Source: a virus. From it: a DNA stretch of 32,935 bases. Positions 21,847 to 29,034 of this stretch are shown piece by piece. Position 1 is the first letter of the stretch. The number at the start of each line of letters is the position of its first letter. Below the pieces are notes generated by a model. That model worked only from the letters and a program-made list of their open reading frames with translations. It did no database searches and had not been told where the DNA came from. Where the stretch lies: positions 1 to 32,935 of the IMG/VR virus record IMGVR_UViG_3300010885_006365, one strand, 5' to 3'. The position numbers were made by a program, and so were the translations under genes.

Positions 21847-22219
21847 AGCTAATAACTATTTCGGTAACTGTTTCGTCAATTATTGTAGTGCTTTCTTTTG
21901 GCTTACCATAAACACGGCTAAGCAATGTATCTAAACTATATAGCGAACCTTTTTTAAGGCTTGTAAACATTGCGTTGGCTACAGTTTTTTCTAATATGGT
22001 TGCCTTATCGTTTTGGTAAATCTCTTTTAATTCATCTACAGTTGAAGCCATTAATATTTGGATGCAATCGTTAATCTCGCTTAACTTGTAACCTTCAATA
22101 TTTAAATTATTAACCAACTTTCTAGGTCTGCCGTTAGGGTTGCCAGTTTCGCCTTTCTGCCATCTGTTAAGCTTACCGCCTGTTGCACCATTGCTTTTGC
22201 CATCAACTAAAATAGCCAT
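21824..22219 (-). CDS. terS: Terminase small subunit-like protein (DUF5681-type N-terminus)
   Basis: A 131-residue protein with WQKGETGNPNGRPRK (20-34), the basic loop characteristic of DUF5681 proteins found next to large terminases, followed by a helical region. It would recognise the packaging start on the phage DNA and load it onto TerL. It starts one base after the methyltransferase gene stop and overlaps terL by 23 bases. Confidence 0.7.
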   Translation of the reverse strand: MAILVDGKSNGATGGKLNRWQKGETGNPNGRPRKLVNNLNIEGYKLSEINDCIQILMASTVDELKEIYQNDKATILEKTVANAMFTSLKKGSLYSLDTLLSRVYGKPKESTTIIDETVTEIVISYEAKNKT

Positions 22220-22747
22220 TTACTTTAATTTAAATAATTTAGCATAAGGAGTAGGATAGGATAAGTTTTTAATCATCTCATATCCTTTGCCTTGAAAAAA
22301 TTCAATCCATTTGTTTTGAGTCTTAATGTTTATATGCCCCCAATCACCATCCCAATCGGTAACCTCACTTGTGCTGCTATGTAAAATATAAGTAGGCTTA
22401 ATCGCTTTAAATAGCTTGTTTAATTCTTTGTCAGTCATGTGTTCGCTTACCTCAATAAAAAGCATTAAATCGGTTGTAATTGGCTTACTGATAATTTTAA
22501 GATGTGGCGCATATTCTTTGATATAGTCAGTATGTGCCTGCCATATTTCGTAAGCACTTGTATTATATCCTGCGTTATGAAATGCAGCCGTATAAACTCC
22601 TGTTCCTGCGCCATAATCCATTACGCTTTTTATAGGGTAATCTTTTACCTGGTGTGCTGTTACATCTGCAAGGTTAACAAAGTCAGGATTATGGAAACCA
22701 ATACCCCAACCTAATTCCTTTGCTAAAAATTCATCATCTTTTATCAT
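22220..22747 (-). CDS. SAM-dependent methyltransferase (class I)
   Basis: A 175-residue protein with motif I SVMDYGAGTGVYTAAF (about 41-56), motif II acidic SAYEIW (about 64-69), and LMLFIEVSEHM (about 94-104), typical of small class I methyltransferases. No target-recognition region for DNA is visible, so the substrate may be a sugar or small molecule. The adjacent glycosyltransferase gene suggests they act on the same glycan. Its ATG overlaps the preceding stop by 4 bases. C-terminal PTPYAKLFKLK completes the fold. Confidence 0.75.
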   Translation of the reverse strand: MIKDDEFLAKELGWGIGFHNPDFVNLADVTAHQVKDYPIKSVMDYGAGTGVYTAAFHNAGYNTSAYEIWQAHTDYIKEYAPHLKIISKPITTDLMLFIEVSEHMTDKELNKLFKAIKPTYILHSSTSEVTDWDGDWGHINIKTQNKWIEFFQGKGYEMIKNLSYPTPYAKLFKLK

Positions 22748-22992
22748 CTATATATGTTTAATAAAAATTCAATTACGCAAACAGGGCAGCTATTATTATA
22801 ACGATAGTAAGCATCCTTTTTGGCTCTGTATGCTTCAAGTAGTTCAGCTTGCACATCGTGATTAAAGTTTACTAATTCGCCTGTCTTAATATAAAAATCA
22901 TAGTAGTGCCTATGCTTTGCAAAGGTCGCTGTATGCCTGTCTTCTACTATCGTTGACTTCGGTAAAGTTGTATTTTGTTTTCGCCCACTCAT
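22744..22992 (-). CDS. Conserved-looking small protein with CPVC motif (82 aa)
   Basis: An 82-residue protein with KHRHYYDFYIKTGELVNFNH (26-45) and NNSCPVCVIEFL (67-78), the latter like half of a zinc site. No function recognised. Its first 83 bases overlap the end of the glycosyltransferase gene in another frame, which is long for this genome, yet no later Met exists, so either the overlap is real or a non-ATG start is used. Its stop overlaps the methyltransferase start. Confidence 0.55.
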   Translation of the reverse strand: MSGRKQNTTLPKSTIVEDRHTATFAKHRHYYDFYIKTGELVNFNHDVQAELLEAYRAKKDAYYRYNNSCPVCVIEFLLNIYR

Positions 22993-23902
22993 ATAATGCG
23001 TTCCCTAATTGCTCCCTCAGGTTGGGATTGTTGACTAATAAATTAATATAATTAAACCAATCGCTTTGCTTATTAACCCATAATACTGGCGCATCGTAAT
23101 CTATATTATATGGTGCTACGTTGCTACATATTACCGGCAATCGTTTTGCTGCTGCTTCTAGTATCTTAAGATTAGACTTGCAAGCGTGCCATTCGCTATT
23201 CTCTAAAGGGATAACGCAAATATCTGCATTCTCATACATACTCATGTAGGTTGCAGGTGGCTGTGATGGCATTATTTCAGTAGCACTATAAGCATTTACT
23301 AACCTATCCCAAATTTGTTTAGATGCCATGTTTGATGCATTATATCCACCAATAACCAATTCTATATTTGGTATCTGCCTAACCCTTTTAAATGGCTGCT
23401 TTAATATGTTTAAATCATGTTCGTGAGTTGCTGAACCGCACCACATAACTCGGACTTTATCGCTTGCTCTACGTTGCTCTGTAAATTGATTTTCGCCATA
23501 AGGTAAGCAGTTAGGCAATACCATTGCTTTACCATTAAACTTTATTACTTTATCCAATAATGCCGTATTAGTAACCGTAACTAAATCAGCTTCAGCAATG
23601 TTAGCTTCAATCTGTTCACCTATCTTTTGGTAACCTTCATAGCTTAAATGATTAGCCGGTAACTTCCACCAATCATCTATGTCCATTACTACCTTTGCGC
23701 CTGTCTTATCCTTTAATCGTTTAATACTTTCACCTAAGTAGTTGATACGATTATATACGATAATATCCGTAGCAGTATCTTCACGCTGCTCTGTTATCAT
23801 GTTTGCTACATAACAGTTAACATCATTCATATAACCTAATGGCAGTAGTATCCTATGATAATCGCACCCATTGTTTTGTCTTACTAACCCTATGATTTCC
23901 AT
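22910..23902 (-). CDS. Glycosyltransferase, GT-B fold (GT4-like)
   Basis: A 330-residue enzyme with a GT-B layout: N-terminal GLVRQNNGCDYHRILLPLGY (5-24), VMDIDDWWKLP in the first domain, and in the second VMWCGSATHEHDLNIL (about 158-173), NADICVIPLENSEWHACKSN (about 227-246) and LKILEAAAKRLPVICSNV, the donor-binding part of GT4-like enzymes. It would move a sugar from a nucleotide-sugar to an unknown acceptor. No polymerase or modified-base synthesis gene is present, so virion or host-surface glycans are as likely as DNA. Confidence 0.85.
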   Translation of the reverse strand: MEIIGLVRQNNGCDYHRILLPLGYMNDVNCYVANMITEQREDTATDIIVYNRINYLGESIKRLKDKTGAKVVMDIDDWWKLPANHLSYEGYQKIGEQIEANIAEADLVTVTNTALLDKVIKFNGKAMVLPNCLPYGENQFTEQRRASDKVRVMWCGSATHEHDLNILKQPFKRVRQIPNIELVIGGYNASNMASKQIWDRLVNAYSATEIMPSQPPATYMSMYENADICVIPLENSEWHACKSNLKILEAAAKRLPVICSNVAPYNIDYDAPVLWVNKQSDWFNYINLLVNNPNLREQLGNALYEWAKTKYNFTEVNDSRRQAYSDLCKA

Positions 23903-23925
23903 TGATTTACCTTTGTTTGTTGAAA

Positions 23926-24180
23926 TTAATCATTAAATATGTTTCTAACGTGCGCTCCTAATTCAGCATCATTACCATAACATTTAATTAGTGCATATAT
24001 ATTTTTATTTATAGCCTGCATCTTTTCAATGTATAGGCACAAGTCCATTGCTTCTTCCTGAGCATGGATAAGATAGTTATCTTTATTGTTAGCATCTAAG
24101 GTAGTTTTATATTTAGCTATGCCAACCTCGCTGCGCTTATCCATCTTTGTTTTTACTAATTCTACTATTCTATCTTTCAT
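23926..24180 (-). CDS. MazG-like / NTP pyrophosphohydrolase-like helical protein
   Basis: An 84-residue protein with KRSEVGIAKYKTTLDANNKD (15-34) followed by YLIHAQEEAMDLCLYIEKM (36-54). This RxxxGxxKY ... EExxDxxxYI arrangement is found in many phage proteins annotated as MazG-like or all-alpha NTP pyrophosphatases. The acidic residues for one metal site are there, but the chain is short. It could adjust nucleotide pools. Family membership is a pattern judgement. Confidence 0.5.
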   Translation of the reverse strand: MKDRIVELVKTKMDKRSEVGIAKYKTTLDANNKDNYLIHAQEEAMDLCLYIEKMQAINKNIYALIKCYGNDAELGAHVRNIFND

Positions 24181-24248
24181 ATGCTTTTTGTAAGGTTAAA
24201 ACTAACTAAACTGATATTTGAACAATAAACCTATTAAGTATATTATGC

Positions 24249-24319
24249 AGTTAGAGTGGGATTTGAACCCACATTCCCACTTCAATTTAAGTGGATGCTA
24301 CCTGTTGCACTATCTAACT
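24249..24319 (-). tRNA. tRNA-like gene with an abnormal anticodon loop
   Basis: 71 bases fold as a cloverleaf: perfect 7-bp acceptor stem (AGTTAGA/TCTAACT), D stem GTGC/GCAT with loop AACAGGTA including GG, a T arm GTGGG-TTCAAAT-CCCAC that is fully canonical, and a 5-base variable loop. The anticodon arm is CACTT/AAGTG around only six bases, AAATTG, with no U33 in place, so I cannot assign an anticodon. CCA is not encoded. It may be a decayed tRNA, a sequencing loss of one base, or a tRNA mimic. It lies in a 180-base gap that otherwise holds nothing I recognise. Confidence 0.7.
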
Positions 24320-24362
24320 AACCTGTAATAAAATACACATTCTCATAGTACCTATGTGCTTT

Positions 24363-24452
24363 TTATCGCTCATTATCTTTAAATATTAAAAATACCCATG
24401 CTGTAGATACTACTAAAACAAAAATAGCTTCAACTACAAATACTCTCCACAT
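24363..24452 (-). CDS. 29-residue membrane peptide
   Basis: A micro-ORF, MWRVFVVEAIFVLVVSTAWV then FLIFKDNER: one membrane-spanning helix with a charged tail. Its ATG follows the TAG of the preceding membrane protein gene by one base, so coupled translation is plausible. Function unknown; an inner-membrane accessory protein is the obvious guess. Confidence 0.45.
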   Translation of the reverse strand: MWRVFVVEAIFVLVVSTAWVFLIFKDNER

Positions 24453-24453
24453 A

Positions 24454-24693
24454 CTACTTAATTTTAATTGATAAAAATCCTGCACCAAATATAACCGCAA
24501 TAATATCTATTAATTCAATAGGCATAAAGTAAAATGCTAATGCACTCCATACAGTCAAACATTGTACGCAATCAAAAGGCTTTAAACGTTTAGTAGGATT
24601 AAGCCTAAATATACGTTTTAAAATCATTGCTCCATCTAATACCTTTACAAAGTAATAAGCAAAACAAAACGCTGCTATTGTAATAATAAACAT
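24454..24693 (-). CDS. Small membrane protein with CxxC motif (79 aa)
   Basis: A 79-residue protein with hydrophobic segments at about 1-18 and 45-75 separated by a basic loop (KRIFRLNPTKRLKP) and FDCVQCLTVWSALAF with a CxxC pair, a pattern seen in phage membrane proteins of unknown role. It overlaps the end of the sigma-like gene by 19 bases. It is too far from the lysis genes to be the obvious holin. Confidence 0.6.
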   Translation of the reverse strand: MFIITIAAFCFAYYFVKVLDGAMILKRIFRLNPTKRLKPFDCVQCLTVWSALAFYFMPIELIDIIAVIFGAGFLSIKIK

Positions 24694-25187
24694 TTTAATT
24701 CTTTTTGTATTTTTTTAATAATGTTATAAACGTGATTTGTTGGGATGCCGTAATAATCAGCTACTAATCTGCCACTACCTAACTCAATGTATTTCGTAAA
24801 TATCTCGCTTTCGTGTGCCTCTGCTGCTGTCTTGTAATGATTTGTCAGGTATTGCTTTGCAACTGGATATAATGCCTCATCTAATACCGGCAAATCCCTT
24901 GTAGCTTCAATGTACTTTATTGCATTTAATAAGTCGCTTTTTTTATACTTGTAATAGAATTGGCTTGTTGGACTTTTTGCCATTAGCCAACAAATTTTTA
25001 TTGCATAAGCTAATAAATTATTAGTATCTAAAAGTTCCTTTAATTTATCGCAATTAGTATTTAGTAGACTTACTGCTATCTCCTGCCGTAAATCGTCTTG
25101 TATGGCTTCAGGCTTTACTTTCTTTATACAATTCAGTAAGTCCTTATTATTGTATATAGAAACTATTATATCGTTGCAATTATTCAT
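24675..25187 (-). CDS. Sigma-factor-like protein
   Basis: A 170-residue protein. I chose ATG 25187, which overlaps the ParB-like gene stop as TAATG, over an upstream TTG. It has DDLRQEIAVSLL (as in sigma region 2 of ECF-like factors), LAYAIKICWLMAKSPTSQFY and a C-terminal helix-turn-helix, SGRLVADYYGIPTNHVYNII followed by KKIQKELK, as in region 4. It may direct host RNA polymerase to phage promoters; the three two-part elements at 12999, 14014 and 20647 would be natural targets. It lies upstream of the late genes, the right place for a late regulator. Similarity to sigma factors is by pattern only. Confidence 0.55.
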   Translation of the reverse strand: MNNCNDIIVSIYNNKDLLNCIKKVKPEAIQDDLRQEIAVSLLNTNCDKLKELLDTNNLLAYAIKICWLMAKSPTSQFYYKYKKSDLLNAIKYIEATRDLPVLDEALYPVAKQYLTNHYKTAAEAHESEIFTKYIELGSGRLVADYYGIPTNHVYNIIKKIQKELKCLLLQ

Positions 25188-25633
25188 TAAAATTCTGTAA
25201 GGCAATTAGGGCATAAAGTTTGACTGCTTTTTGTATTGTCAATTTTTTTGTCTATTTCGTTTTTTTGTATTGTAGGTATATCAACTCCCCAATCTACTAA
25301 ATCTTGAGCATCCCAATCATTAGCTAATACATCCCAATCCCATTCACCAAAACCAACATTATCTTTAATAATAAATTGCTGCTGTTCATTAGGGGATAAA
25401 TCTTTTGCTTCAATAATATAAACTTCTTTTAACCCTGCTTCTTTGCAAGCCTTTAAACGCATATTACCACCCAATACAATGTTGTCAGCATCAACTACAA
25501 TAGGTCGCAGTTGCAGCATCTTTGGAAACTCTGCAATAGACTTGACTAATTTATTAAATTTGTCATCTTTAATAATTCGTGGGTTATTTGGGTTCGCCTT
25601 TATTGAATTAATTGCTACTAACTTTGTCTGCAT
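25187..25633 (-). CDS. ParB/Srx-fold protein (phage ParB-like nuclease domain)
   Basis: A 148-residue protein with the ParB N-terminal fold: VAINSIKANPNNPRIIKDDK (6-25), LRPIVVDADNIVLGGNMRLK (about 41-60), ACKEAG, and the phage-typical IKDNVGFGEWDWDVLANDWD. The C-terminus has CPNC, half of a zinc ribbon. In phages such domains accompany methyltransferases or act as nucleases or CTP-binding switches; there is no ParA here, so partition is unlikely. It overlaps the HNH gene by 26 bases. Confidence 0.8.
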   Translation of the reverse strand: MQTKLVAINSIKANPNNPRIIKDDKFNKLVKSIAEFPKMLQLRPIVVDADNIVLGGNMRLKACKEAGLKEVYIIEAKDLSPNEQQQFIIKDNVGFGEWDWDVLANDWDAQDLVDWGVDIPTIQKNEIDKKIDNTKSSQTLCPNCLTEF

Positions 25634-25862
25634 GAATTTTTGTTAAAAGTTCAATATGTTGTTTCTTATCTCCGTATTCTAGATGGCACTTTCTACACAA
25701 TGCCATAAGGTTACTAATAATATCCTTTATTTGGCTGCCACCCATACCACGACAGTTGATGTGATGTATATCAACTGCCGTAGTTCCACAAACTTCGCAA
25801 GGTATAAAATCTCCTACATCGTATTTAAAATAGGACATATATACTTTTGTATGTTTTTTCAT
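25608..25862 (-). CDS. HNH endonuclease
   Basis: An 84-residue HNH nuclease with CEVC (22-25), VDIHHINCRGMGG (30-42; catalytic His33/His34), Asn51 and CRKCH (56-60), giving the zinc-bound beta-beta-alpha metal fold. HNH proteins next to the terminase often help packaging; here it is 3.6 kb away among replication genes, so a recombination or homing role is also possible. Start and stop overlap neighbours (TAATG with the SSB-like gene). Confidence 0.88.
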   Translation of the reverse strand: MKKHTKVYMSYFKYDVGDFIPCEVCGTTAVDIHHINCRGMGGSQIKDIISNLMALCRKCHLEYGDKKQHIELLTKIHADKVSSN

Positions 25863-26131
25863 TAAAATGGCAAATCATCTTTTGTATTGATAGGCGCAAT
25901 CGTTGCAGTTTCTTTTTTAATTCCAGGTTTAAAATCGTTTAAAGTTACTTTAACATTTTTGCCATACTGGTCAGCTTCAGGAAAAACCGCAATGTTAATA
26001 TTACAATACTGTTTGCCATTATATTCGTAAGCATTAGCAAGTGCATCGGTTATGCAGAAGCTGCTAGCAAAAAAAGTGTCGTTAATTTTTTTGCCGCTTC
26101 CTAATCGTATTAATTCTTTTTTTTCGCTCAT
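25862..26131 (-). CDS. Single-stranded DNA-binding-like protein
   Basis: An 89-residue beta-rich protein ending DDLPF, the acidic hydrophobic tip by which SSB proteins recruit partners. The body (FCITDALANAYEYNGKQYCN, IAVFPEADQYGKNVKVTLND) could form a small OB fold, though it is shorter than bacterial SSB. It lies between the VRR-NUC nuclease and HNH genes in the replication group. The A-rich leader TTTAAATTAAAAAC precedes it. The tail is the main evidence. Confidence 0.6.
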   Translation of the reverse strand: MSEKKELIRLGSGKKINDTFFASSFCITDALANAYEYNGKQYCNINIAVFPEADQYGKNVKVTLNDFKPGIKKETATIAPINTKDDLPF

Positions 26132-26136
26132 TGTTT

Positions 26137-26511
26137 TTAATTTAAATATTCGTTAATAATTTTTATTATTTCGCCTAGGCCTTGCCCAAATTCAGCTTTG
26201 TATCCTCGTTTGCGCAATTCAACTAGCATGGATGCCTGTTGTTCATGATGCTCGTTTTTTCTTAAAGTGCCATCCTTTTTGTACAATACATTTTTAACAG
26301 TCTTTAATTCAATAAACAAACCATTATAACCATTTTTTGGCTCTGCTATAAACAAGTCAGGATAAGCGTTTGACCACTGCAAAGACTTATGCCGTTTAGC
26401 CATGCCTGGTGACATCCTCAATCCGCTGCTGAAGTCAGTCCTGAATATTACATCAGGATAAATCTTTTTTAAATAGTTACAAACAAGTTGGTGTATTTGT
26501 TTTTCTAACAT
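26137..26511 (-). CDS. VRR-NUC type nuclease (PD-(D/E)xK)
   Basis: A 124-residue nuclease starting MLEKQIHQLVCNYLKKIYPD. The catalytic core is PDLFIAEP (51-58) with Asp52 and FIELK (66-70) with Glu68 and Lys70; later HHEQQASMLVELRKRGYKAE is the usual VRR-NUC helix. Stand-alone VRR-NUC proteins cut branched DNA such as Holliday junctions, useful before packaging. Its ATG is only 4 bases from a consensus -7 box, so its message may be leaderless. It heads the second transcription unit. Confidence 0.88.
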   Translation of the reverse strand: MLEKQIHQLVCNYLKKIYPDVIFRTDFSSGLRMSPGMAKRHKSLQWSNAYPDLFIAEPKNGYNGLFIELKTVKNVLYKKDGTLRKNEHHEQQASMLVELRKRGYKAEFGQGLGEIIKIINEYLN

Positions 26512-26515
26512 ATAC

Positions 26516-26546
26516 CAAATGTATATTTATTTTTTATTATAGCAAA
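26516..26546 (-). promoter_or_regulatory. Consensus Bacteroidota promoter, nearly leaderless
   Basis: On the minus strand TTTG (26546-26543), 19 bases, TACATTTG (26523-26516): an exact fit to TTTG-N19-21-TAnnTTTG of the Bacteroidota primary sigma factor. The VRR-NUC ATG (26511-26509) follows 4 bases after the -7 box, so transcription should begin at or within a few bases of the start codon. It directly follows the hairpin at 26568-26599. Confidence 0.75.
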
Positions 26547-26567
26547 AAAAATTTTCCATATTAATAA

Positions 26568-26599
26568 AGTAGCGGCAATTTGCAATTATTGCCGCTACT
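26568..26599. terminator. 12-bp perfect hairpin closing the early/replication unit
   Basis: AGTAGCGGCAAT and ATTGCCGCTACT pair perfectly around an 8-base loop (26580-26587). On the minus strand it follows the methyltransferase gene stop and is followed by TTTATTAAT, a weak T-run; on the plus strand seven T follow. It probably ends minus-strand transcripts from the helicase-methyltransferase genes and may work in both directions. Confidence 0.7.
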
Positions 26600-26605
26600 A
26601 TTTTT

Positions 26606-27622
26606 TTAAAATAATAAATTATCTTTTACATTATTTTTAAATCTTTTTTTAGATTCCTTCATATTTAAAACCATTTGTTTATAATAGCTATCTTTTAATT
26701 CAATTCCGATAGCTTTACGACCTAAAGAGACTGGACTAAATACTTCGCTACCTACTCCTGCAAATGGTGTTAAAACAACTTCATTAGGATTAGAGTATAA
26801 TTCTATAATTCTATCAATAACATCTAATTGTAAAGGATGTACGTGTTTTTCATCATCCTCTTCTTTGCTATCTCTAAAAGGCAAAACATTATCTATTCTA
26901 ATATCATCCCATACACTAGATGCGTAACGCTGCCAAATATAATGGCTTAATTTATTAGACTTTGGATCTTCATGGTTTTCAAATTTATTATTTAAATGTT
27001 GCCATAATTCATCCTCATTTAAATTACTTTCATTTGCATTATTCCACGCCTTTAAAATATTTGGTAAAATTGGTATTTCACCGGCATACTTTTTTAATCC
27101 AAAATCATGCCTTACAGGAACTTTATTTTCGCCTTTTTTTGTAAATATTAAAACATAATCAGGCATAGCAGTAAAACATTTAGTAGAATCCTCTACTATA
27201 AATTTATGCATTAAACTTTGAACCATTGTTCTCATTCTAACTTTTAAAGGCTCTTTCCAAATTGTAATACGATTACGATATTCAAATCCGTATTTTTCGT
27301 GAATTCTAATTACCTCATGCGGAAAATCCCAAAGCCTACACGTATTATCAAATACATCGGTTACGTGAACTGCATTAATTCTGCCAGCTTTTGTAACCCT
27401 TGCTAATTCTTTTACTAAAAATTCGTATTGTTCTAAAAATTGCTCTTTGCTTTCGCAATTACTAAAATCATTTTCACTACTAGAATAATTATATAATCCT
27501 GCAAATGGTGGTGAATACACTGCTAAGTCTATACTTTCACTTTCTAAGCTAGGTAAAACAATCATGCAATCGCTATTATAAATAGCGTAATCATTTTCAA
27601 TTAATTGGTCTTTTACTTTCAT
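26606..27622 (-). CDS. DNA methyltransferase with SPPF motif (N4-cytosine/N6-adenine type)
   Basis: A 338-residue enzyme. Motif IV SPPF (37-40) near the N-terminus and motif I VVLTPFAGVGSEVFSPVSLG near 288-307 give the IV-before-I (beta class) order of amino methyltransferases; ERVGIEL-type GRKAIGIELKDSYY follows. It would methylate phage DNA, probably against host restriction. The paired Snf2-like helicase gene before it and the shared leader (TCTAAAAACTAAAAAA) suggest they were gained together. SPPF rather than DPPY leans to N4-cytosine but does not prove it. Confidence 0.88.
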   Translation of the reverse strand: MKVKDQLIENDYAIYNSDCMIVLPSLESESIDLAVYSPPFAGLYNYSSSENDFSNCESKEQFLEQYEFLVKELARVTKAGRINAVHVTDVFDNTCRLWDFPHEVIRIHEKYGFEYRNRITIWKEPLKVRMRTMVQSLMHKFIVEDSTKCFTAMPDYVLIFTKKGENKVPVRHDFGLKKYAGEIPILPNILKAWNNANESNLNEDELWQHLNNKFENHEDPKSNKLSHYIWQRYASSVWDDIRIDNVLPFRDSKEEDDEKHVHPLQLDVIDRIIELYSNPNEVVLTPFAGVGSEVFSPVSLGRKAIGIELKDSYYKQMVLNMKESKKRFKNNVKDNLLF

Positions 27623-27643
27623 TTTTTTAGTTTTTAGATTTTA

Positions 27644-29014
27644 TTAAAAATTTGGTTTTATTATTTCTTTGTTGAATTCCTTTACTTTATTTACAAAAAT
27701 ACTATTTACATTTTTTGTTAAATTATCATGCAAATCAATTGCCTTTTGTGTTTTTTGTTGCAATGCTTCTAAAACTCTAGTTTGCCCATCAGATACAACT
27801 ACATCAATAGTTACATCATTTTTTTGACCAAACCTCCAAAACCTTCTAATAGCTTGGTAATATTGTTCATAACTCCATGTAGGAAAAAAAACTGAATGAT
27901 TGCAATGTTGCCAATTTAAACCAAATGAAGTCATTTTGGCTTTTGTAATTATTCTTTTTATTTCACCTTTTGCAAATGCTAAAAGTATTTCCTCTTTGCG
28001 CTCAATAGATTGACTGCCTATTATTTCTACTGCTTCTTTGTCTAGGTTTTTTAAAATGCTGCTTTCATTATTAGTATTGCACCAATAAACGCTAGTTTTA
28101 TCCTGTGCTAATTCAACAGCTTTTAAACATCTTTTATCCTCTGTTTGCTTTTGCTCATGCCTAACCTCTGTCATTGATTTTGCCATAGGTGTAAATAATT
28201 GTACCTGACCATTAACATCAATTAAACTTTGATTTTGTACTACTGTTTTATTTAAAATTAATTTAGGCAAAATATACCTATCATTTGAAAAACCTAAATC
28301 GCTAGGCATTTTTGCCATTATTGACCATTGGTTAACCCATGCAAAAAAATCCTTTTCGGCATGGGGTTTTAAATAAAACTTTTCACCAATATTCCTATTT
28401 GTACTATCAACACTATTTTGATTATTCTTAAAAAACTTTGTAAGCATATCCATGTAACCCATATAACCCAAGGCTTCGGAACTTGTACCTAATTCAATAA
28501 AATCATTTGGACTAGGAGTTGCAGTGCTTAAAAATCTATAAGGTATTTTTTTTACAAATGCAGTTACCTGACTTTTTATTTTACCATCAAAATTTTTTAA
28601 AATACTACTTTCATCTAAAATTACTCCTATAAAATCATTTTCATTAAAATAGTGCAATCTTTCATAATTACAGATAACTATTTTTTTAGAATGTTTGCCG
28701 TCTTTACTATATTCAATATCATCAATACCTAATTTTTCAGCTTCTAAAATAAATTGAAATGCAACGGCCAAAGGTGTTAATATCAATACCTTTTTATTTG
28801 TATGCTCAATTATATTTTTAGCTATTGATAATTGAATTAATGTTTTACCCAATCCAGTATCAGCAAATATAGCTATTCTACCTTTTTTTATAGCTTTATT
28901 TATTATTGCTTTTTGAAAATCAAATGCAATATCGGGTAAATAATTTGGTTCAAAACCAAAGTCGCCAATTGAATGACGTTTTTTGTTTAAAAATTCTAAA
29001 TAATCGTTTGTCAT
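27644..29014 (-). CDS. Snf2/DEAD-like helicase (SF2)
   Basis: A 456-residue superfamily 2 ATPase: Walker A ADTGLGKT (51-58), LILTPLAVAFQF as motif Ia, DESS (134-137) as Walker B, STATPS (163-168) as motif III, and C-terminal QAIRRFWRFGQ as motif VI. Snf2-like enzymes move along double-stranded DNA. Followed at 21 bases by the methyltransferase; such pairs occur in many phages and in restriction-like systems. The coding DNA appears even more A/T-rich and Lys/Asn-rich than its neighbours, a hint of separate acquisition. Leader TTTAAAAACTAAAAACAA matches that of ERF. Confidence 0.85.
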   Translation of the reverse strand: MTNDYLEFLNKKRHSIGDFGFEPNYLPDIAFDFQKAIINKAIKKGRIAIFADTGLGKTLIQLSIAKNIIEHTNKKVLILTPLAVAFQFILEAEKLGIDDIEYSKDGKHSKKIVICNYERLHYFNENDFIGVILDESSILKNFDGKIKSQVTAFVKKIPYRFLSTATPSPNDFIELGTSSEALGYMGYMDMLTKFFKNNQNSVDSTNRNIGEKFYLKPHAEKDFFAWVNQWSIMAKMPSDLGFSNDRYILPKLILNKTVVQNQSLIDVNGQVQLFTPMAKSMTEVRHEQKQTEDKRCLKAVELAQDKTSVYWCNTNNESSILKNLDKEAVEIIGSQSIERKEEILLAFAKGEIKRIITKAKMTSFGLNWQHCNHSVFFPTWSYEQYYQAIRRFWRFGQKNDVTIDVVVSDGQTRVLEALQQKTQKAIDLHDNLTKNVNSIFVNKVKEFNKEIIKPNF

Positions 29015-29034
29015 TTGTTTTTAGTTTTTAAATT

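Noticed and set aside
24249-24319. tRNA-like gene as a phage integration (att) site
   Set aside because: No integrase or excisionase and no repeated tRNA fragment elsewhere in the window.
24675-25205. TTG start at 25205 for the sigma-like gene
   Set aside because: ATG 25187 overlaps the ParB-like gene stop as TAATG, the usual junction here; the extra residues MPYRIL are encoded by the preceding gene's end.
25187-25633. ParB-like protein as evidence of a plasmid-like prophage
   Set aside because: No ParA and no centromere-like repeats nearby; this type of ParB domain is common in lytic phages.
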